64,000 nt of DNA, from assembly GCF_005434945.1 (NCBI RefSeq), contig NZ_SKCH01000014.1, forward strand, positions 1-64,000. Reading direction: 5' to 3'. The DNA comes from Prescottella subtropica. Lineage in GTDB: Bacteria; Actinomycetota; Actinomycetes; Mycobacteriales; Mycobacteriaceae. Below, piece after piece: positions 7,544 to 16,698 of the stretch. Within the stretch, counting starts at the first letter, position 1; each line of letters begins with the position of its first letter. Position numbers and translations under genes: made by a program. The notes beneath the pieces are model-generated. The model saw only the letters and a list, made by a program, of their open reading frames with translations. It had not been told where the DNA came from and made no database searches.

Positions 7544-9319
7544 ATGAGTTCCGATGCCGCCGCTTCGACGATCGATCTCACCCAGTTGGTGCGGCAGCTT
7601 CCGTCGATGGTGGCCGAACTCCCGACGCTGGCCCGGGGCGCGCTCGGGCTGACTCGCCGGCCCACCGACCGGGTGTCCATCGGCCGGGTGTTCCAGGACC
7701 TGGCGCGGCGGCAGCCGGATCGGCCGTTCCTCCGGTTCGAGGGTGGCTCGATCACATACGGCGACGCCAACGAGACCGTCAACCGGTACGCGGACGTCCT
7801 TGCGCGGCACGGGGTCCGCCACGGCGACGTCGTCGGTGTCCTCATGAAGAACCGCCCCGAGACGCTGCTGGTCACGCTCGCGGCCGTCAAGCTCGGCGCG
7901 GTCGCCGGCATGCTCAACCACAATCAGCGCGGCGACGTGCTCGCGCACAGCCTCACGCTGCTCGACAGCCGGGTCCTCGTCGTCGGCGACGAGTGCGCCG
8001 AGGCCGTCGCGTCGCTCCGCGGGGAACCGCACGCGAAGACCGTGCTCTCCGACGCCGAACTCGACCGGGAAGCCGAGGCCGCGGATCCGTCGAATCCCGC
8101 TGTGTGCGAGCGGATCCAGGCGAAGGATCGCGCGTTCTACATCTTCACGTCGGGCACCACGGGCCTGCCGAAGGCCAGCCTGATGAGCCACTACCGCTGG
8201 CTCAAGAGCATGTCGGGGATCGGTGCGATGGGAGTTCGTCTGCGCCGCAACGACGTTCTGTACTGTGCGCTGCCGCTCTACCACAACAACGCGCTCACGG
8301 TGTCGCTGTCGTCGGTGCTGTCGTCGGGGGCGACGCTCGCGATCGGCCGCCGGTTCTCGGCGTCGAAGTTCTGGGACGACGCGCGAGCCGAGGGCTCGAC
8401 CGCGTTCGTCTACATCGGCGAGGTGTGCCGGTACCTGCTCAACCAACCGGCCCGGCCCACCGACCGAGACAACGACATCCGGCTGATCGTCGGCAACGGG
8501 CTGCGCCCGGAGATCTGGACCGAGTTCACCCAGCGGTTCGGCATCGACCGGGTCGCCGAGTTCTACGGGGCCAGCGAATGCAACATCGCGTTCGTCAACG
8601 CACTCGGTATGGAGCAGACCGCGGGACTGTGCCCGCTGCCGTACGCGGTCGTCGAGTTCGATCCGGAGACCGGCCGGGCCCGACGCCACCCCGACGGACG
8701 GCTGCGCAAGGTCCGGGCCGGGCAGGTGGGGCTGCTGCTGTCCAAGGTCACCGACCGGTCCCCGTTCGACGGCTACACCGACGCCGCCGCCAGCGAGAGC
8801 AAGCTGGTCCGGGACGGTTTCCGCGGCGGCGACTGCTGGTTCGACACCGGTGACCTGGTGCGCCGGCAGGGTTACTTCCACGTCGCGTTCGTCGACCGGC
8901 TCGGCGACACGTTCCGCTGGAAGGGCGAGAACGTGGCCACCACCGAGGTCGAGGGCGCGCTGTCGGCGCACCCGGCGATCGCGGAGGCCGTCGTGTACGG
9001 CGTCGCCGTCGACGGCACCGACGGCAAGGCCGGCATGGCGGCGGTGACACTCGGCGCGGGCCACGACTTCGACGGCGCCCGCCTCGCTGCGGACCTGTTC
9101 GACCGGCTCCCGGTGTACGCGGTCCCGCTGTTCGTCCGTGTCGTCGAATCCCTCGAGACGACGTCGACGTTCAAGAGCCGCAAGGTGGAACTGCGCGAGG
9201 AGGGTTACGCGCCGGCCGTCGACCGGCTGTACGTGCTCGCCGGCCGGGCCGACGGCTACGTCCCGACCTACGACGGGTACGTGCGCGCGGTCGCGGAGGG
9301 CACCGCGCCCGGGGCGTAG
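7544..9319 (+). CDS. fadD6: Long/very-long-chain acyl-CoA synthetase, FadD6-like
   Basis: The 591-residue protein is an ANL-superfamily ligase. It has the AMP-binding P-loop FTSGTTGLPKASLMSHYRW (about residue 205), FYGASECNIAF, the WFDTGDLVRRQGYFHVAFVDR hinge and a C-terminal KSRKVELREEGY. It resembles the FadD6/FATP branch, which couples fatty acid activation to uptake. Two in-frame ATGs occur. GAGAAGG abuts the first (7538) but lies 6 nt before the second (7544), so I prefer the second. The gene sits between the LOG pair and folP2 as in mycobacteria. Confidence 0.9.
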   Translation: MSSDAAASTIDLTQLVRQLPSMVAELPTLARGALGLTRRPTDRVSIGRVFQDLARRQPDRPFLRFEGGSITYGDANETVNRYADVLARHGVRHGDVVGVLMKNRPETLLVTLAAVKLGAVAGMLNHNQRGDVLAHSLTLLDSRVLVVGDECAEAVASLRGEPHAKTVLSDAELDREAEAADPSNPAVCERIQAKDRAFYIFTSGTTGLPKASLMSHYRWLKSMSGIGAMGVRLRRNDVLYCALPLYHNNALTVSLSSVLSSGATLAIGRRFSASKFWDDARAEGSTAFVYIGEVCRYLLNQPARPTDRDNDIRLIVGNGLRPEIWTEFTQRFGIDRVAEFYGASECNIAFVNALGMEQTAGLCPLPYAVVEFDPETGRARRHPDGRLRKVRAGQVGLLLSKVTDRSPFDGYTDAAASESKLVRDGFRGGDCWFDTGDLVRRQGYFHVAFVDRLGDTFRWKGENVATTEVEGALSAHPAIAEAVVYGVAVDGTDGKAGMAAVTLGAGHDFDGARLAADLFDRLPVYAVPLFVRVVESLETTSTFKSRKVELREEGYAPAVDRLYVLAGRADGYVPTYDGYVRAVAEGTAPGA

Positions 9320-9348
9320 TGCGATCCGCGTCATGCGAGTATGGGGAC

Positions 9349-10257
9349 ATGGCATCCCGCCCCGTCCTCGCGGCCACCGCGGCCCCCGGCCAGGTCCTGC
9401 CCACCCTGTGCGGTAGGCCGGTCGCGGCCGATCGTGCGCTCGTCATGGCGATCGTCAACCGCACCCCCGACTCGTTCTACGACCGCGGCGCCACCTTCTC
9501 CGACGACGCGGCGATGGCGGCCGTCGACCGGGCCGTCGCCGAGGGGGCGGACCTCGTCGACATCGGCGGCGTCAAGGCCGGCCCCGGCGCGGTGGTCGAC
9601 GCCGGCGAGGAGACCCGCCGCGTCGTCCCGTTCGTCGAGGCCATCCGGGACCGCCACCCCGACGTGATCATCAGCGTCGACACGTGGCGCAGCGAGGTCG
9701 CCCGGCTCGCGTGCGGCGCCGGTGCCGACCTGATCAACGACACGTGGGCCGGTGCCGACCCGCACCTGGTGGAGGTGGCGGCCGAACTCGGCGCGGGCAT
9801 CGTCTGCTCGCACACCGGCGGGGCCGTCCCACGCACCCGGCCGCACCGGGTCCGCTACACCGACGTCGTCGCCGACGTCGTCGACGAGGTGGTCCGGGCC
9901 GCCGAACACGCGTCGGAACTCGGGGTGAAACCGGATGCGATCCTGATCGACCCCACCCACGACTTCGGGAAGAACACCTTCCACGGGCTCGAACTGTTGC
10001 GCCGCGTCGGCGAACTCGTCGACACCGGGTGGCCGGTGCTGATGGCGCTGAGCAACAAGGACTTCGTCGGCGAGACCCTCGGTGTCGAACTGACCGACCG
10101 GCTCGAGGGCACCCTCGCGGCGACCGCGCTCGCCGCCGCCGGGGGCGCGCGCGTCTTCCGCGTCCACGAGGTCGCCTCGACCCGGCGGGTGGTGGACATG
10201 GTCGCCGCGATCGCCGGAACTCGGGCACCCGTCCGCACGGTGCGGGGGCTGGCGTGA
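9349..10257 (+). CDS. folP2: Dihydropteroate synthase homologue FolP2
   Basis: The 302-residue TIM-barrel protein has the pterin-binding family motif IVNRTPDSFYDRG and DLINDTWAGAD. Canonical FolP has NVTPDSFSDGG and an MHxxG segment; here these read NRTPDSFYDRG and CSHTGG. FolP2 proteins of this type in mycobacteria lack detectable folate-pathway activity. A separate folP1 would be expected elsewhere. GAGTAT lies 6 nt before the ATG at 9349, which decides the start. Its stop overlaps gpgS by 3 nt, so its role may relate to that pathway, but this is unproven. Confidence 0.88.
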   Translation: MASRPVLAATAAPGQVLPTLCGRPVAADRALVMAIVNRTPDSFYDRGATFSDDAAMAAVDRAVAEGADLVDIGGVKAGPGAVVDAGEETRRVVPFVEAIRDRHPDVIISVDTWRSEVARLACGAGADLINDTWAGADPHLVEVAAELGAGIVCSHTGGAVPRTRPHRVRYTDVVADVVDEVVRAAEHASELGVKPDAILIDPTHDFGKNTFHGLELLRRVGELVDTGWPVLMALSNKDFVGETLGVELTDRLEGTLAATALAAAGGARVFRVHEVASTRRVVDMVAAIAGTRAPVRTVRGLA

Positions 10258-11186
10258 GCATCGTCGACGCGTCCCGCACCTGGACCGACACCAACAGCTG
10301 GGACCGGCCTGACTGGTCCGTCGCCGACCTCGAACGCGCCAAGGCCGGACGCACCGTGTCGGTGGTGCTGCCCGCGCTCAACGAGGAGCGGACCGTCGCC
10401 GGGGTCGTCGACACCATCCATCCGCTGCTCGGCGGACTGGTCGACGAACTGATCGTCCTCGACTCCGGATCGTGCGACGGCACCGCCGCCCGGGCGCGGG
10501 CCGCCGGGGCGACCGTCGTCAGCCGTGAGGATGCCGTGCCGGGCCTGCCGCCGGTGCCGGGCAAGGGGGAGGTGCTGTGGCGGTCGATCGCCGCGAGCAC
10601 CGGCGACCTGATCGCGTTCGTCGACTCCGACCTCGTCGACCCCGATCCCGCGTTCGTCCCGAAACTGCTCGGCCCGTTGCTCACCGGCGACGGCATCCAC
10701 CTCGTCAAGGGCTACTACCGGCGGCCACTGCGGTCCGGCGGCGCCGAGGACGCCAACGGCGGCGGACGGGTCACCGAACTGGTCGCCCGGCCCATGCTCG
10801 CGGCCCTGCGCCCCGAACTGACGTGCGTCCTGCAACCGCTCGGCGGCGAGTACGCCGGCACCCGGGAGTTGTTGTCGGCGGTGCCGTTCGCGCCCGGCTA
10901 CGGCGTCGAGATCGGGCTGCTGCTCGACACGTACGACCGCCTCGGACTCGGTGCGATCGGGCAGGTCAACCTGGGGGTGCGCAAGCATCGCAACCGGCCG
11001 CTGTCCGAACTCGGGGTGATGAGCCGGCAGATCATCGGCACGATGCTGCGCCGCTGCGGCCTCGACGACACCGGCGGCGGGCTGACCCAGTTCGTCGCCG
11101 CCGGCGACTCGTTCCTGCCGGTGCACACCGACGTCTCCCTCGCCGACCGACCCCCGATGAACACGGTGCGTGTCGGTGGTTCGTGA
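10254..11186 (+). CDS. gpgS: Glucosyl-3-phosphoglycerate synthase
   Basis: GpgS transfers glucose from UDP-glucose to 3-phosphoglycerate, the first step of methylglucose lipopolysaccharide synthesis. The 310-residue GT81 protein shows VVLPALNEERTVAGVV (nucleotide site, about residue 37), ELIVLDSGSCDGT, and the metal-binding VDSDLVDPD (DxD, about residue 123), followed by GGEYAGTRELL and GYGVEIGLL. It is near the size of the mycobacterial enzyme (324). The GTG start lies inside the folP2 stop (GTGA). glgM and glgC, which act in related alpha-glucan chemistry, lie 2-4 kb away. Confidence 0.95.
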   Translation: MSIVDASRTWTDTNSWDRPDWSVADLERAKAGRTVSVVLPALNEERTVAGVVDTIHPLLGGLVDELIVLDSGSCDGTAARARAAGATVVSREDAVPGLPPVPGKGEVLWRSIAASTGDLIAFVDSDLVDPDPAFVPKLLGPLLTGDGIHLVKGYYRRPLRSGGAEDANGGGRVTELVARPMLAALRPELTCVLQPLGGEYAGTRELLSAVPFAPGYGVEIGLLLDTYDRLGLGAIGQVNLGVRKHRNRPLSELGVMSRQIIGTMLRRCGLDDTGGGLTQFVAAGDSFLPVHTDVSLADRPPMNTVRVGGS

Positions 11187-11198
11187 CAGGATCGGGGC

Positions 11199-11510
11199 AT
11201 GCTGACACTGCTGCTGTACCTGCTGATCATGGCGGCGGTCGGGGGTCTGCTCTACCTGGTCGTGAGCGCGGTGTTCGGTCGTTCCGAGGACCTGCCGGCG
11301 CTGCCGGTGGGCACCACCGCGACGGTGCTCCCCGCCGACGGTGTCACCGGTGCCGACGTGCAGGGGCTGCGGTTCCAGCAGACGCTGCGCGGCTACAAGG
11401 CCAGCGAGGTGGACTGGGCGCTCGAACGGCTCGGCCGTGAGATCGACTCGCTGCGTGCGCAATTGGCGGAACGGGACGGCGGGCGGGAGCCGGGGGAGGA
11501 GACGCGGTGA
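11199..11510 (+). CDS. Membrane-anchored DivIVA-domain protein (Rv1209-like)
   Basis: This 103-residue protein has an N-terminal transmembrane helix (residues 2-24) and a DivIVA-type motif, RFQQTLRGYKASEVDWALER (about residue 56), followed by a short coiled coil. DivIVA-domain proteins localise to poles or septa by sensing membrane curvature, so a structural or scaffold role at the envelope is plausible. CAGGAT lies 6 nt before the ATG, just after the gpgS stop. The 3' end overlaps tag by 4 nt. Confidence 0.8.
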   Translation: MLTLLLYLLIMAAVGGLLYLVVSAVFGRSEDLPALPVGTTATVLPADGVTGADVQGLRFQQTLRGYKASEVDWALERLGREIDSLRAQLAERDGGREPGEETR

Positions 11511-12067
11511 CCGAGCGTTGCCCGTGGGCGGTCGACACCGACGGCACCCGGATCTACCGCGACTACCACGACCACGAATGGGGTCGGCCGCTGCACGGCC
11601 GCGACGCACTGTTCGAGCGGTTGTGCCTCGAGGCGTTCCAGTCCGGTCTGTCGTGGATCACGATCCTGCGCAAGCGGGAGGCGTTCCGGACGGCGTTCGC
11701 AGGTTTCGATCCGGCGGTCGTGGCCGAGTTCGGGGCCGCCGACGTCGCGCGTCTGCTCGCCGACACCGGGATCGTCCGTAACCGCGCGAAGATCGCGGCC
11801 GTCGTCACCAACGCGCGGACGGTCCTCGGCCTCGACGGCACCGACCTGGACACCCTGCTGTGGTCGTTCGCGCCGCCGCGGCGCGCGCGACGGTTCACGC
11901 GCGTCGACGAGGTTCCGGCGATCACCCCGGAGTCGACGGCGATGGCCGCCGAACTCAAGCGGCGCGGGTTCCGGTTCGTGGGCCCTACCACCGCATATGC
12001 GCTCATGCAGGCCACCGGCATGGTCGACGACCATCTGGCGTCGTGCTGCGTCGAACCGCCCCCGTAG
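11507..12067 (+). CDS. tag: DNA-3-methyladenine glycosylase I
   Basis: Tag excises 3-methyladenine from alkylated DNA. The 186-residue protein starts with the diagnostic RCPWAVDTDGTRIYRDYHDH, supplying the Cys and His of the zinc snap, and ends with DDHLASCC, supplying the second His and Cys. FQSGLSWITILRKREAF is the conserved helix before the base-binding pocket. The GTG start overlaps the stop of the DivIVA-domain gene. The same pair occurs as Rv1209-Rv1210 in mycobacteria. Confidence 0.93.
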   Translation: MTERCPWAVDTDGTRIYRDYHDHEWGRPLHGRDALFERLCLEAFQSGLSWITILRKREAFRTAFAGFDPAVVAEFGAADVARLLADTGIVRNRAKIAAVVTNARTVLGLDGTDLDTLLWSFAPPRRARRFTRVDEVPAITPESTAMAAELKRRGFRFVGPTTAYALMQATGMVDDHLASCCVEPPP

Positions 12068-12140
12068 CACTGTCTGATTCGAGCGGTTTCCGCGCCTCGC
12101 TTCCCGGCAACCCGCTCGATAGGGAAGAATGGAGTATCGA

Positions 12141-12163
12141 GCCTCGCCGACTGCCGGTGAGGC
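12141..12163 (+). promoter_or_regulatory. Leader hairpin upstream of the DUF3117 gene
   Basis: The 164-nt gap before the DUF3117 gene holds a small hairpin: GCCTCGCC and GGTGAGGC pair over 8 bp with one G-U, separated by 7 nt. A tandem pair of CAGGTAGTC units follows at about 12170-12190. No known riboswitch is recognised. The function is unknown. Confidence 0.35.
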
Positions 12164-12231
12164 GGCCAGGTAGTCAGCCAGGTAGTCCGAGGCGCTCGTG
12201 AAAGCCGGCGCAGATGTGGAGGGAGCAGAGG

Positions 12232-12399
12232 ATGGCGGCCATGAAGCCCCGGACCGGGGACGGTCCCCTCGAGGCAACCAAAGAGGGACGAGGAATCGTC
12301 ATGAGGGTTCCGCTCGAGGGCGGCGGACGTCTGGTCGTCGAACTCACGCCGGAGGAAGCTGCGGCGCTCGGGGACGAACTCAAGGGTGTCACCAGCTGA
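12232..12399 (+). CDS. Small conserved DUF3117 protein (Rv1211-like)
   Basis: The 55-residue protein begins MAAMKPRTGDGPLEATKEGR and has a basic-acidic central part and VVELTPEEAAALGDEL near the end. It is nearly identical to mycobacterial Rv1211. This strong conservation across genera contrasts with its lack of a known role. I start at ATG 12232, which has GGAGGG about 9 nt upstream; an open frame starting at 12214 would include the ribosome site. It is monocistronic, bounded by a leader hairpin and a strong terminator. Confidence 0.85.
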   Translation: MAAMKPRTGDGPLEATKEGRGIVMRVPLEGGGRLVVELTPEEAAALGDELKGVTS

Positions 12400-12407
12400 T
12401 TCCCGTC

Positions 12408-12451
12408 GAAGACGTGCACGGCCGGGTCGAAAAGACCCGGCCGTCGTCTTC
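12408..12451 (+). terminator. Strong hairpin terminator after DUF3117
   Basis: GAAGACG-tgc-ACGGCCGGGTC pairs perfectly with GACCCGGCCGT-CGTCTTC around a GAAAA loop: 18 bp interrupted only by a 3-nt bulge. No U-tract follows, which is common in high-GC actinobacteria. It begins 8 nt after the stop and ends before rlmA. Confidence 0.85.
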
Positions 12452-12496
12452 ACCGGTGAATCGGAACGTTTTCTTCCGAAAGGCACGGCAGTACAG

Positions 12497-13369
12497 GTGC
12501 TTGCCGACGTGTGCGCGCTACTCGCGTGCCCGCAATGCGGTGACGGACTCGACCTCACGGCAGGCGAGGCCGACGCCGCGCGCACCCTGGTGTGCGCACG
12601 GGGCCACAGTTTCGACATCGCCCGGCAGGGGTACGTGACCCTGCTGACGGGTGCCGCCAGCAAGTTCACCGGCGACAGCCCCGACATGATCGCCGCCCGC
12701 GTCGCGTTCCTCGACGCCGGGCACTTCGCGCCCCTCATGGATGCGGTCGCCGACGCCGTCGTCGAGACCGCCGGCGCGGGTGTGCCGCCGCGGATCCTCG
12801 AGGTCGGCGCCGGTACCGGCCACTATCTCGCGCGGGTGCTCGACGCGTCGCCGTCCGCGCACGGCGTCGGACTGGACGTGTCCAAGCCGGCGGCCCGGCG
12901 TCTGGCCCGCGCCCATCCGCGGGCTGCCGCCGTCGTCGCCGACGTGTGGCGTCAACTCCCCGTCCGCGACCACGTCCTGACCCACGTGCTGTCGGTGTTC
13001 GCGCCCCGCAACGCCGCCGAGATCGACCGGGTACTCGCCGAGCGCGGCATCCTGGTCGTGCTCACCCCCACCGAACGGCATCTGCACGAACTCGTGGATC
13101 TGCTCGGCATGGTCCGGGTGGACGACCGCAAGGTCGAACGGCTCGGCGAGACCGTGGCCGGACGCTTCGACCGTCTCGATCGCACGCCGGTCGAGGTGCG
13201 GATGCTGTTGTCGCACCGTGATATCGAGAACCTCGTCGGGATGGGGCCGTCGGCCCGGCACCTGACGCCGGAACGCCGCGCCGAGGCGATCGCCGTGCTG
13301 CCGGAGCCGTTCGCGGTGACCGCGTCCGTCGTCGTCTCGACCTACCGGCGCACCGCTACCGGCGACTGA
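12497..13369 (+). CDS. RlmA-type 23S rRNA (guanine-N1)-methyltransferase
   Basis: The 290-residue protein combines an N-terminal zinc ribbon, CPQCGDGL...CARGHSFDIARQGY (about residues 11-45), with a class I SAM-dependent methyltransferase domain (LEVGAGTGHYLARVL, about residue 102). This is the RlmA architecture; such enzymes methylate G745 or G748 of 23S rRNA, and the G748 type gives tylosin resistance. Which base is modified here is not known. I start at GTG 12497 because upstream codons lie within the preceding terminator. It converges with glgM with a 14-bp 3' overlap. Confidence 0.88.
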   Translation: MLADVCALLACPQCGDGLDLTAGEADAARTLVCARGHSFDIARQGYVTLLTGAASKFTGDSPDMIAARVAFLDAGHFAPLMDAVADAVVETAGAGVPPRILEVGAGTGHYLARVLDASPSAHGVGLDVSKPAARRLARAHPRAAAVVADVWRQLPVRDHVLTHVLSVFAPRNAAEIDRVLAERGILVVLTPTERHLHELVDLLGMVRVDDRKVERLGETVAGRFDRLDRTPVEVRMLLSHRDIENLVGMGPSARHLTPERRAEAIAVLPEPFAVTASVVVSTYRRTATGD

Positions 13370-14522
13370 GCACGTCCGCGTACACCACGAGCGTCTGCTC
13401 GGCGATCCGCGTCCACGAGAACTCGGCGGTCGCCCGCACCCGCCCGGCCCGCCCCATCGCGGCCGCCCGGCCCGGGTCGGTCGCGACGTCGTTCACGGCC
13501 GCGGCCAGGGCACGCTCGAACGCGTCCGGCTCGTAGCTGTCGTAGTGGATCAACCTGCCGGTGACACCGTCCTGCACGACCTCGGGGATGCCGCCGACAT
13601 CGGACGCGACGACGGCCGTCTCGCAGGCCATCGCCTCGAGGTTGACGATGCCCAGCGGTTCGTACACCGACGGGCACACGAACACTGTTGCCGCGGAAAG
13701 CAGCTCGCGCACCTGATCGGTGGGCAGCATGTCGTGGATCCACACCACACCGGACCGTCGGGAGGAGAGTGCGGCGACGGCGGCGGCGGTCCCGGCCGCC
13801 AGTTCCGGGGTGTCGGGTGCGCCCGCGCACAGCACCAGTTGGATCGACGGATCGAACAGGTGGGCCGCCGCGACGAGGTGGTGCAGGCCCTTCTGTCGGG
13901 TGATCCGGCCGACGAACACGACGATCGGACGGCGCGGGTCGATGCCGTACCGGTCGAGCACCGACCGGCCGGGGACCGGTCCGGGATGCCAGACGTCGGT
14001 GTCGATCCCGTTGTGCACCACGTGGACCCGTGTCGGGTCGATCGCCGGGTACGTCGCCAGCACGTCGGCGCGCATACCGGCGCTGACCGCGACGACGGCG
14101 TCGGCATGCTCGAACGCGGTGCGCTCGGACCACGACGAGACCCGGTAGCCGGGGCCGAGCTGCTCGGCCTTCCACGGCCGGCGCGGCTCGAGCGAATGCG
14201 CCGTCACCACGTGGGGGACGTCGTGCAGCTGCGATGCCAGATGGCCGGCCAGGCCGGTGTACCAGGTGTGGGAGTGCACGATGTCGACGCCGGCGGCGGC
14301 GTGCGCCATCCGCAGCTGGGTGGACAGGGTGCGCAGCACCGGGTCGGCGTCGGCCAGGCCGGGATCGGGTGCGTGCACGGTCGCGGTGTTGCGGGCAACC
14401 CCCGAACAGTGCACGTCGACGGTGCACAGGCCGCGCAGGTGGGTGACGAGTTCGGTGACGTGGACCCCTGCGCCGCCGTAGATCTCGGGGGGATATTCCT
14501 TCGTCATCATCGCAACGCGCAC
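13356..14522 (-). CDS. glgM: Alpha-maltose-1-phosphate synthase / glycogen synthase (GT4)
   Basis: The 388-residue GT4 glycosyltransferase is orthologous by position and sequence to Rv1212c (GlgM). That enzyme combines ADP-glucose with glucose-1-phosphate to form maltose-1-phosphate for GlgE-dependent alpha-glucan synthesis. Motifs are KEYPPEIYGGAGVHV at the N-terminus, SHTWYTGLAGHLA, the phosphate-binding FVGRITRQKGLHHL, and CPSVYEPLGIVNLEAMACE in the nucleotide-sugar site. TACGTT 6 nt before the GTG indicates a leaderless start. It is divergent from glgC, the source of its ADP-glucose donor. Confidence 0.93.
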   Translation of the reverse strand: MRVAMMTKEYPPEIYGGAGVHVTELVTHLRGLCTVDVHCSGVARNTATVHAPDPGLADADPVLRTLSTQLRMAHAAAGVDIVHSHTWYTGLAGHLASQLHDVPHVVTAHSLEPRRPWKAEQLGPGYRVSSWSERTAFEHADAVVAVSAGMRADVLATYPAIDPTRVHVVHNGIDTDVWHPGPVPGRSVLDRYGIDPRRPIVVFVGRITRQKGLHHLVAAAHLFDPSIQLVLCAGAPDTPELAAGTAAAVAALSSRRSGVVWIHDMLPTDQVRELLSAATVFVCPSVYEPLGIVNLEAMACETAVVASDVGGIPEVVQDGVTGRLIHYDSYEPDAFERALAAAVNDVATDPGRAAAMGRAGRVRATAEFSWTRIAEQTLVVYADVLSRR

Positions 14523-14620
14523 CGGCTGAACGTATCCGGCGGAACCCGCCCTCGGCCACCTCCCGGCCCCGTTCCCTGCAACGCTGGCGGCGGTCGGTGC
14601 CCGCCCGATAGGTTGACCGT

Positions 14621-15835
14621 GTGAGGAGTCAGCCCCATGTGCTCGGGATCGTGCTCGCCGGCGGCGAGGGTAAACGCCTCTACCCGCTGACCGCGGACCG
14701 GGCCAAGCCCGCCGTCCCGTTCGGTGGCGCCTACCGGCTGATCGACTTCGTGCTCAGCAACCTCGTCAACGCCGGGTATCTGCGGATCTGCGTCCTCACC
14801 CAGTACAAGTCGCATTCGCTGGACCGGCACATCTCGCAGACGTGGCGGCTGTCCGGGTTCGCGGGGGAGTACATCACCCCGGTGCCGGCGCAGCAGCGAC
14901 TCGGCCCGCGCTGGTACACCGGCAGCGCCGACGCGATCTTCCAGTCACTCAACCTCGTCTACGACGAGGACCCCGAGTACATCGTGGTGTTCGGCGCCGA
15001 CCACGTGTACCGGATGGACCCCGAGCAGATGGTGCAGCACCACATCGACTCCGGCGCCGGGGTCACCGTCGCCGGGATCCGGGTGCCGCGCAGCGAGGCG
15101 TACGCGTTCGGCTGCATCGACAGCGACGAGTCCGGACGCATCACCCAGTTCCTGGAGAAGCCCGCCCACCCGCCCGGCACCCCCGACGACCCGAACGTCA
15201 CGTTCGCGTCGATGGGCAACTACGTGTTCACCACCAAGGTGCTCGTCGACGCGATCCGTGCCGACTCCGAGAACTCCGACTCCGACCACGACATGGGCGG
15301 CGACATCATCCCGGCACTCGTCGACGCCGGACTCGCATCCGTCTACGACTTCAAGAACAACGTGGTGCCCGGGGCGACGGACCGTGACCGCGGCTACTGG
15401 CGGGACGTCGGCACCATCGACGCGTTCTACGACGCCCACATGGATCTGGTGTCGGTGCACCCGGTGTTCAACCTGTACAACCGGCGGTGGCCCATCCGCG
15501 GCGGCGCCGAGAACCTTGCGCCCGCCAAGTTCGTCAAGGGCGGACTCGCCCAGGAATCGGTGGTCGGGGCCGGGTCGATCCTGTCCGCGGCCACCGTCCG
15601 CAACTCGGTCCTCAGCTCCAACGTCATGGTCGAGGACGGCGCGACCGTCGAGGGCAGCGTCCTCATGCCCGGCGTGCGGGTCGGCAAGGGGGCCGTCGTC
15701 CGCCGCGCGATCCTCGACAAGAACGTCGTCGTCGGCGAGGGCGAGATCATCGGCGTCGACCTCGAACGGGACCGGCAGCGGTTCGCCGTCAGCAACGGCG
15801 GTGTCGTGACGATCGGCAAGGGCGTCTGGATCTGA
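14621..15835 (+). CDS. glgC: Glucose-1-phosphate adenylyltransferase
   Basis: GlgC makes ADP-glucose from ATP and glucose-1-phosphate, the committed step to alpha-glucan and maltose-1-phosphate. The 404-residue protein begins with the nucleotidyltransferase motif [20 protein letters not shown], has [11 protein letters not shown] and [10 protein letters not shown] in the catalytic domain, and ends in a beta-helix with hexapeptide repeats ([20 protein letters not shown]). TAGGTT lies 6 nt before the GTG. The 98-bp divergent region with glgM therefore holds two close promoters. Confidence 0.96.
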   Translation: MRSQPHVLGIVLAGGEGKRLYPLTADRAKPAVPFGGAYRLIDFVLSNLVNAGYLRICVLTQYKSHSLDRHISQTWRLSGFAGEYITPVPAQQRLGPRWYTGSADAIFQSLNLVYDEDPEYIVVFGADHVYRMDPEQMVQHHIDSGAGVTVAGIRVPRSEAYAFGCIDSDESGRITQFLEKPAHPPGTPDDPNVTFASMGNYVFTTKVLVDAIRADSENSDSDHDMGGDIIPALVDAGLASVYDFKNNVVPGATDRDRGYWRDVGTIDAFYDAHMDLVSVHPVFNLYNRRWPIRGGAENLAPAKFVKGGLAQESVVGAGSILSAATVRNSVLSSNVMVEDGATVEGSVLMPGVRVGKGAVVRRAILDKNVVVGEGEIIGVDLERDRQRFAVSNGGVVTIGKGVWI

Positions 15836-15859
15836 CGGGCCGATCCGCTCAGCGCACCG

Positions 15860-16492
15860 TCACAGCCGGGCGGCGCACAGCAGCCCGTCACCCACCGGGA
15901 ACAGCACCCGGGTCAGACGGTCGTCGTCGCCGATCGTCCGGGTGGCCTCCCGGACCGCGACCGTGGCGGCATCTCGCTGGCCGGGGTCGACGATGCGGCC
16001 ACCGAGCAGCGCGTTGTGCAGGACGATCACCCCGCCGGGACGTAGCAGTCGCACACCCTCACGCACGAAATGCGGCAGATCCTCGGGGACGTTGTCGACG
16101 AACACCAGGTCGTACGCGGAATCCGCGAGCCGCGGCAGCACGTCGAGGGCGCGGCCGTTGATCAGCCGGGTCCGTGACGGCGCGACCCCCGCATGTCGGA
16201 AGGCCTGCTTCGCGGCGTGCTGATGCTCGGGTTCACTGTCGATCGTGGTGAGTACGCCGTCCTCACGCATGCCGCGCAGCAGCCACAGCCCGTTGACGCC
16301 GGCACCCGCACCGACCTCGACGACCGTCTTCGCGTCGAGCATCCTGGTGAACAGGGCGAGCGCCGCCCCGACCGGGGGCGGTACCGGAACAGCGCCGAGC
16401 TCGACGGCCCGATCGCGTGCGGTGGCCAGCATCTCGTCCTCGAGGACCATGTCCTCGGTGTGGGTGAGAATCCGTTCGGCGTTCGTGTACAC
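15860..16492 (-). CDS. SAM-dependent O-methyltransferase (Rv1220c-like)
   Basis: The 210-residue protein is a class I methyltransferase of the COMT/CCoAOMT-like O-methyltransferase family. It shows [18 protein letters not shown] (SAM site, about residue 55), TIDSEPEHQ and YDLVFVDN. It matches Rv1220c in sequence and in its position beside sigE. The substrate is unknown. The open frame extends upstream, but TAGCCT lies 7 nt before the GTG at 16492, which I take as the start ([20 protein letters not shown]). It is divergent from sigE and convergent with glgC. Confidence 0.85.
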   Translation of the reverse strand: MYTNAERILTHTEDMVLEDEMLATARDRAVELGAVPVPPPVGAALALFTRMLDAKTVVEVGAGAGVNGLWLLRGMREDGVLTTIDSEPEHQHAAKQAFRHAGVAPSRTRLINGRALDVLPRLADSAYDLVFVDNVPEDLPHFVREGVRLLRPGGVIVLHNALLGGRIVDPGQRDAATVAVREATRTIGDDDRLTRVLFPVGDGLLCAARL

Positions 16493-16573
16493 GCGGTAAA
16501 GGCTAGCCGGGTGGGAGCGCACCGTCGTCACGGCTCGCTCGCATAGCCCGCCGCCGCCGACGGCCGGCGAAAT

Positions 16574-16602
16574 TCTCAGCCGACCCTCAGCTTGCTCATA
16601 GT
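16574..16602 (+). promoter_or_regulatory. Candidate response-regulator promoter of sigE (direct repeats at -35)
   Basis: CTCAG occurs at 16575 and again at 16586, an 11-bp (one helical turn) direct repeat, with a partial third copy CTCAT at 16595. A -10-like CATAGT is at 16597-16602, so the first repeat lies in the -35 position. This is how OmpR-type regulators activate promoters. In mycobacteria sigE is under MprAB, which recognises loose direct repeats; assigning MprA here is inference. Confidence 0.5.
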
Positions 16603-16698
16603 GCCCACATATCGGCACCCGACAGGGTGAATGCAACGCCGGACGAGAAGACCGCACGGCGGGACGATCACACAGACGAGCCACGTGGGCAGTGGCCG

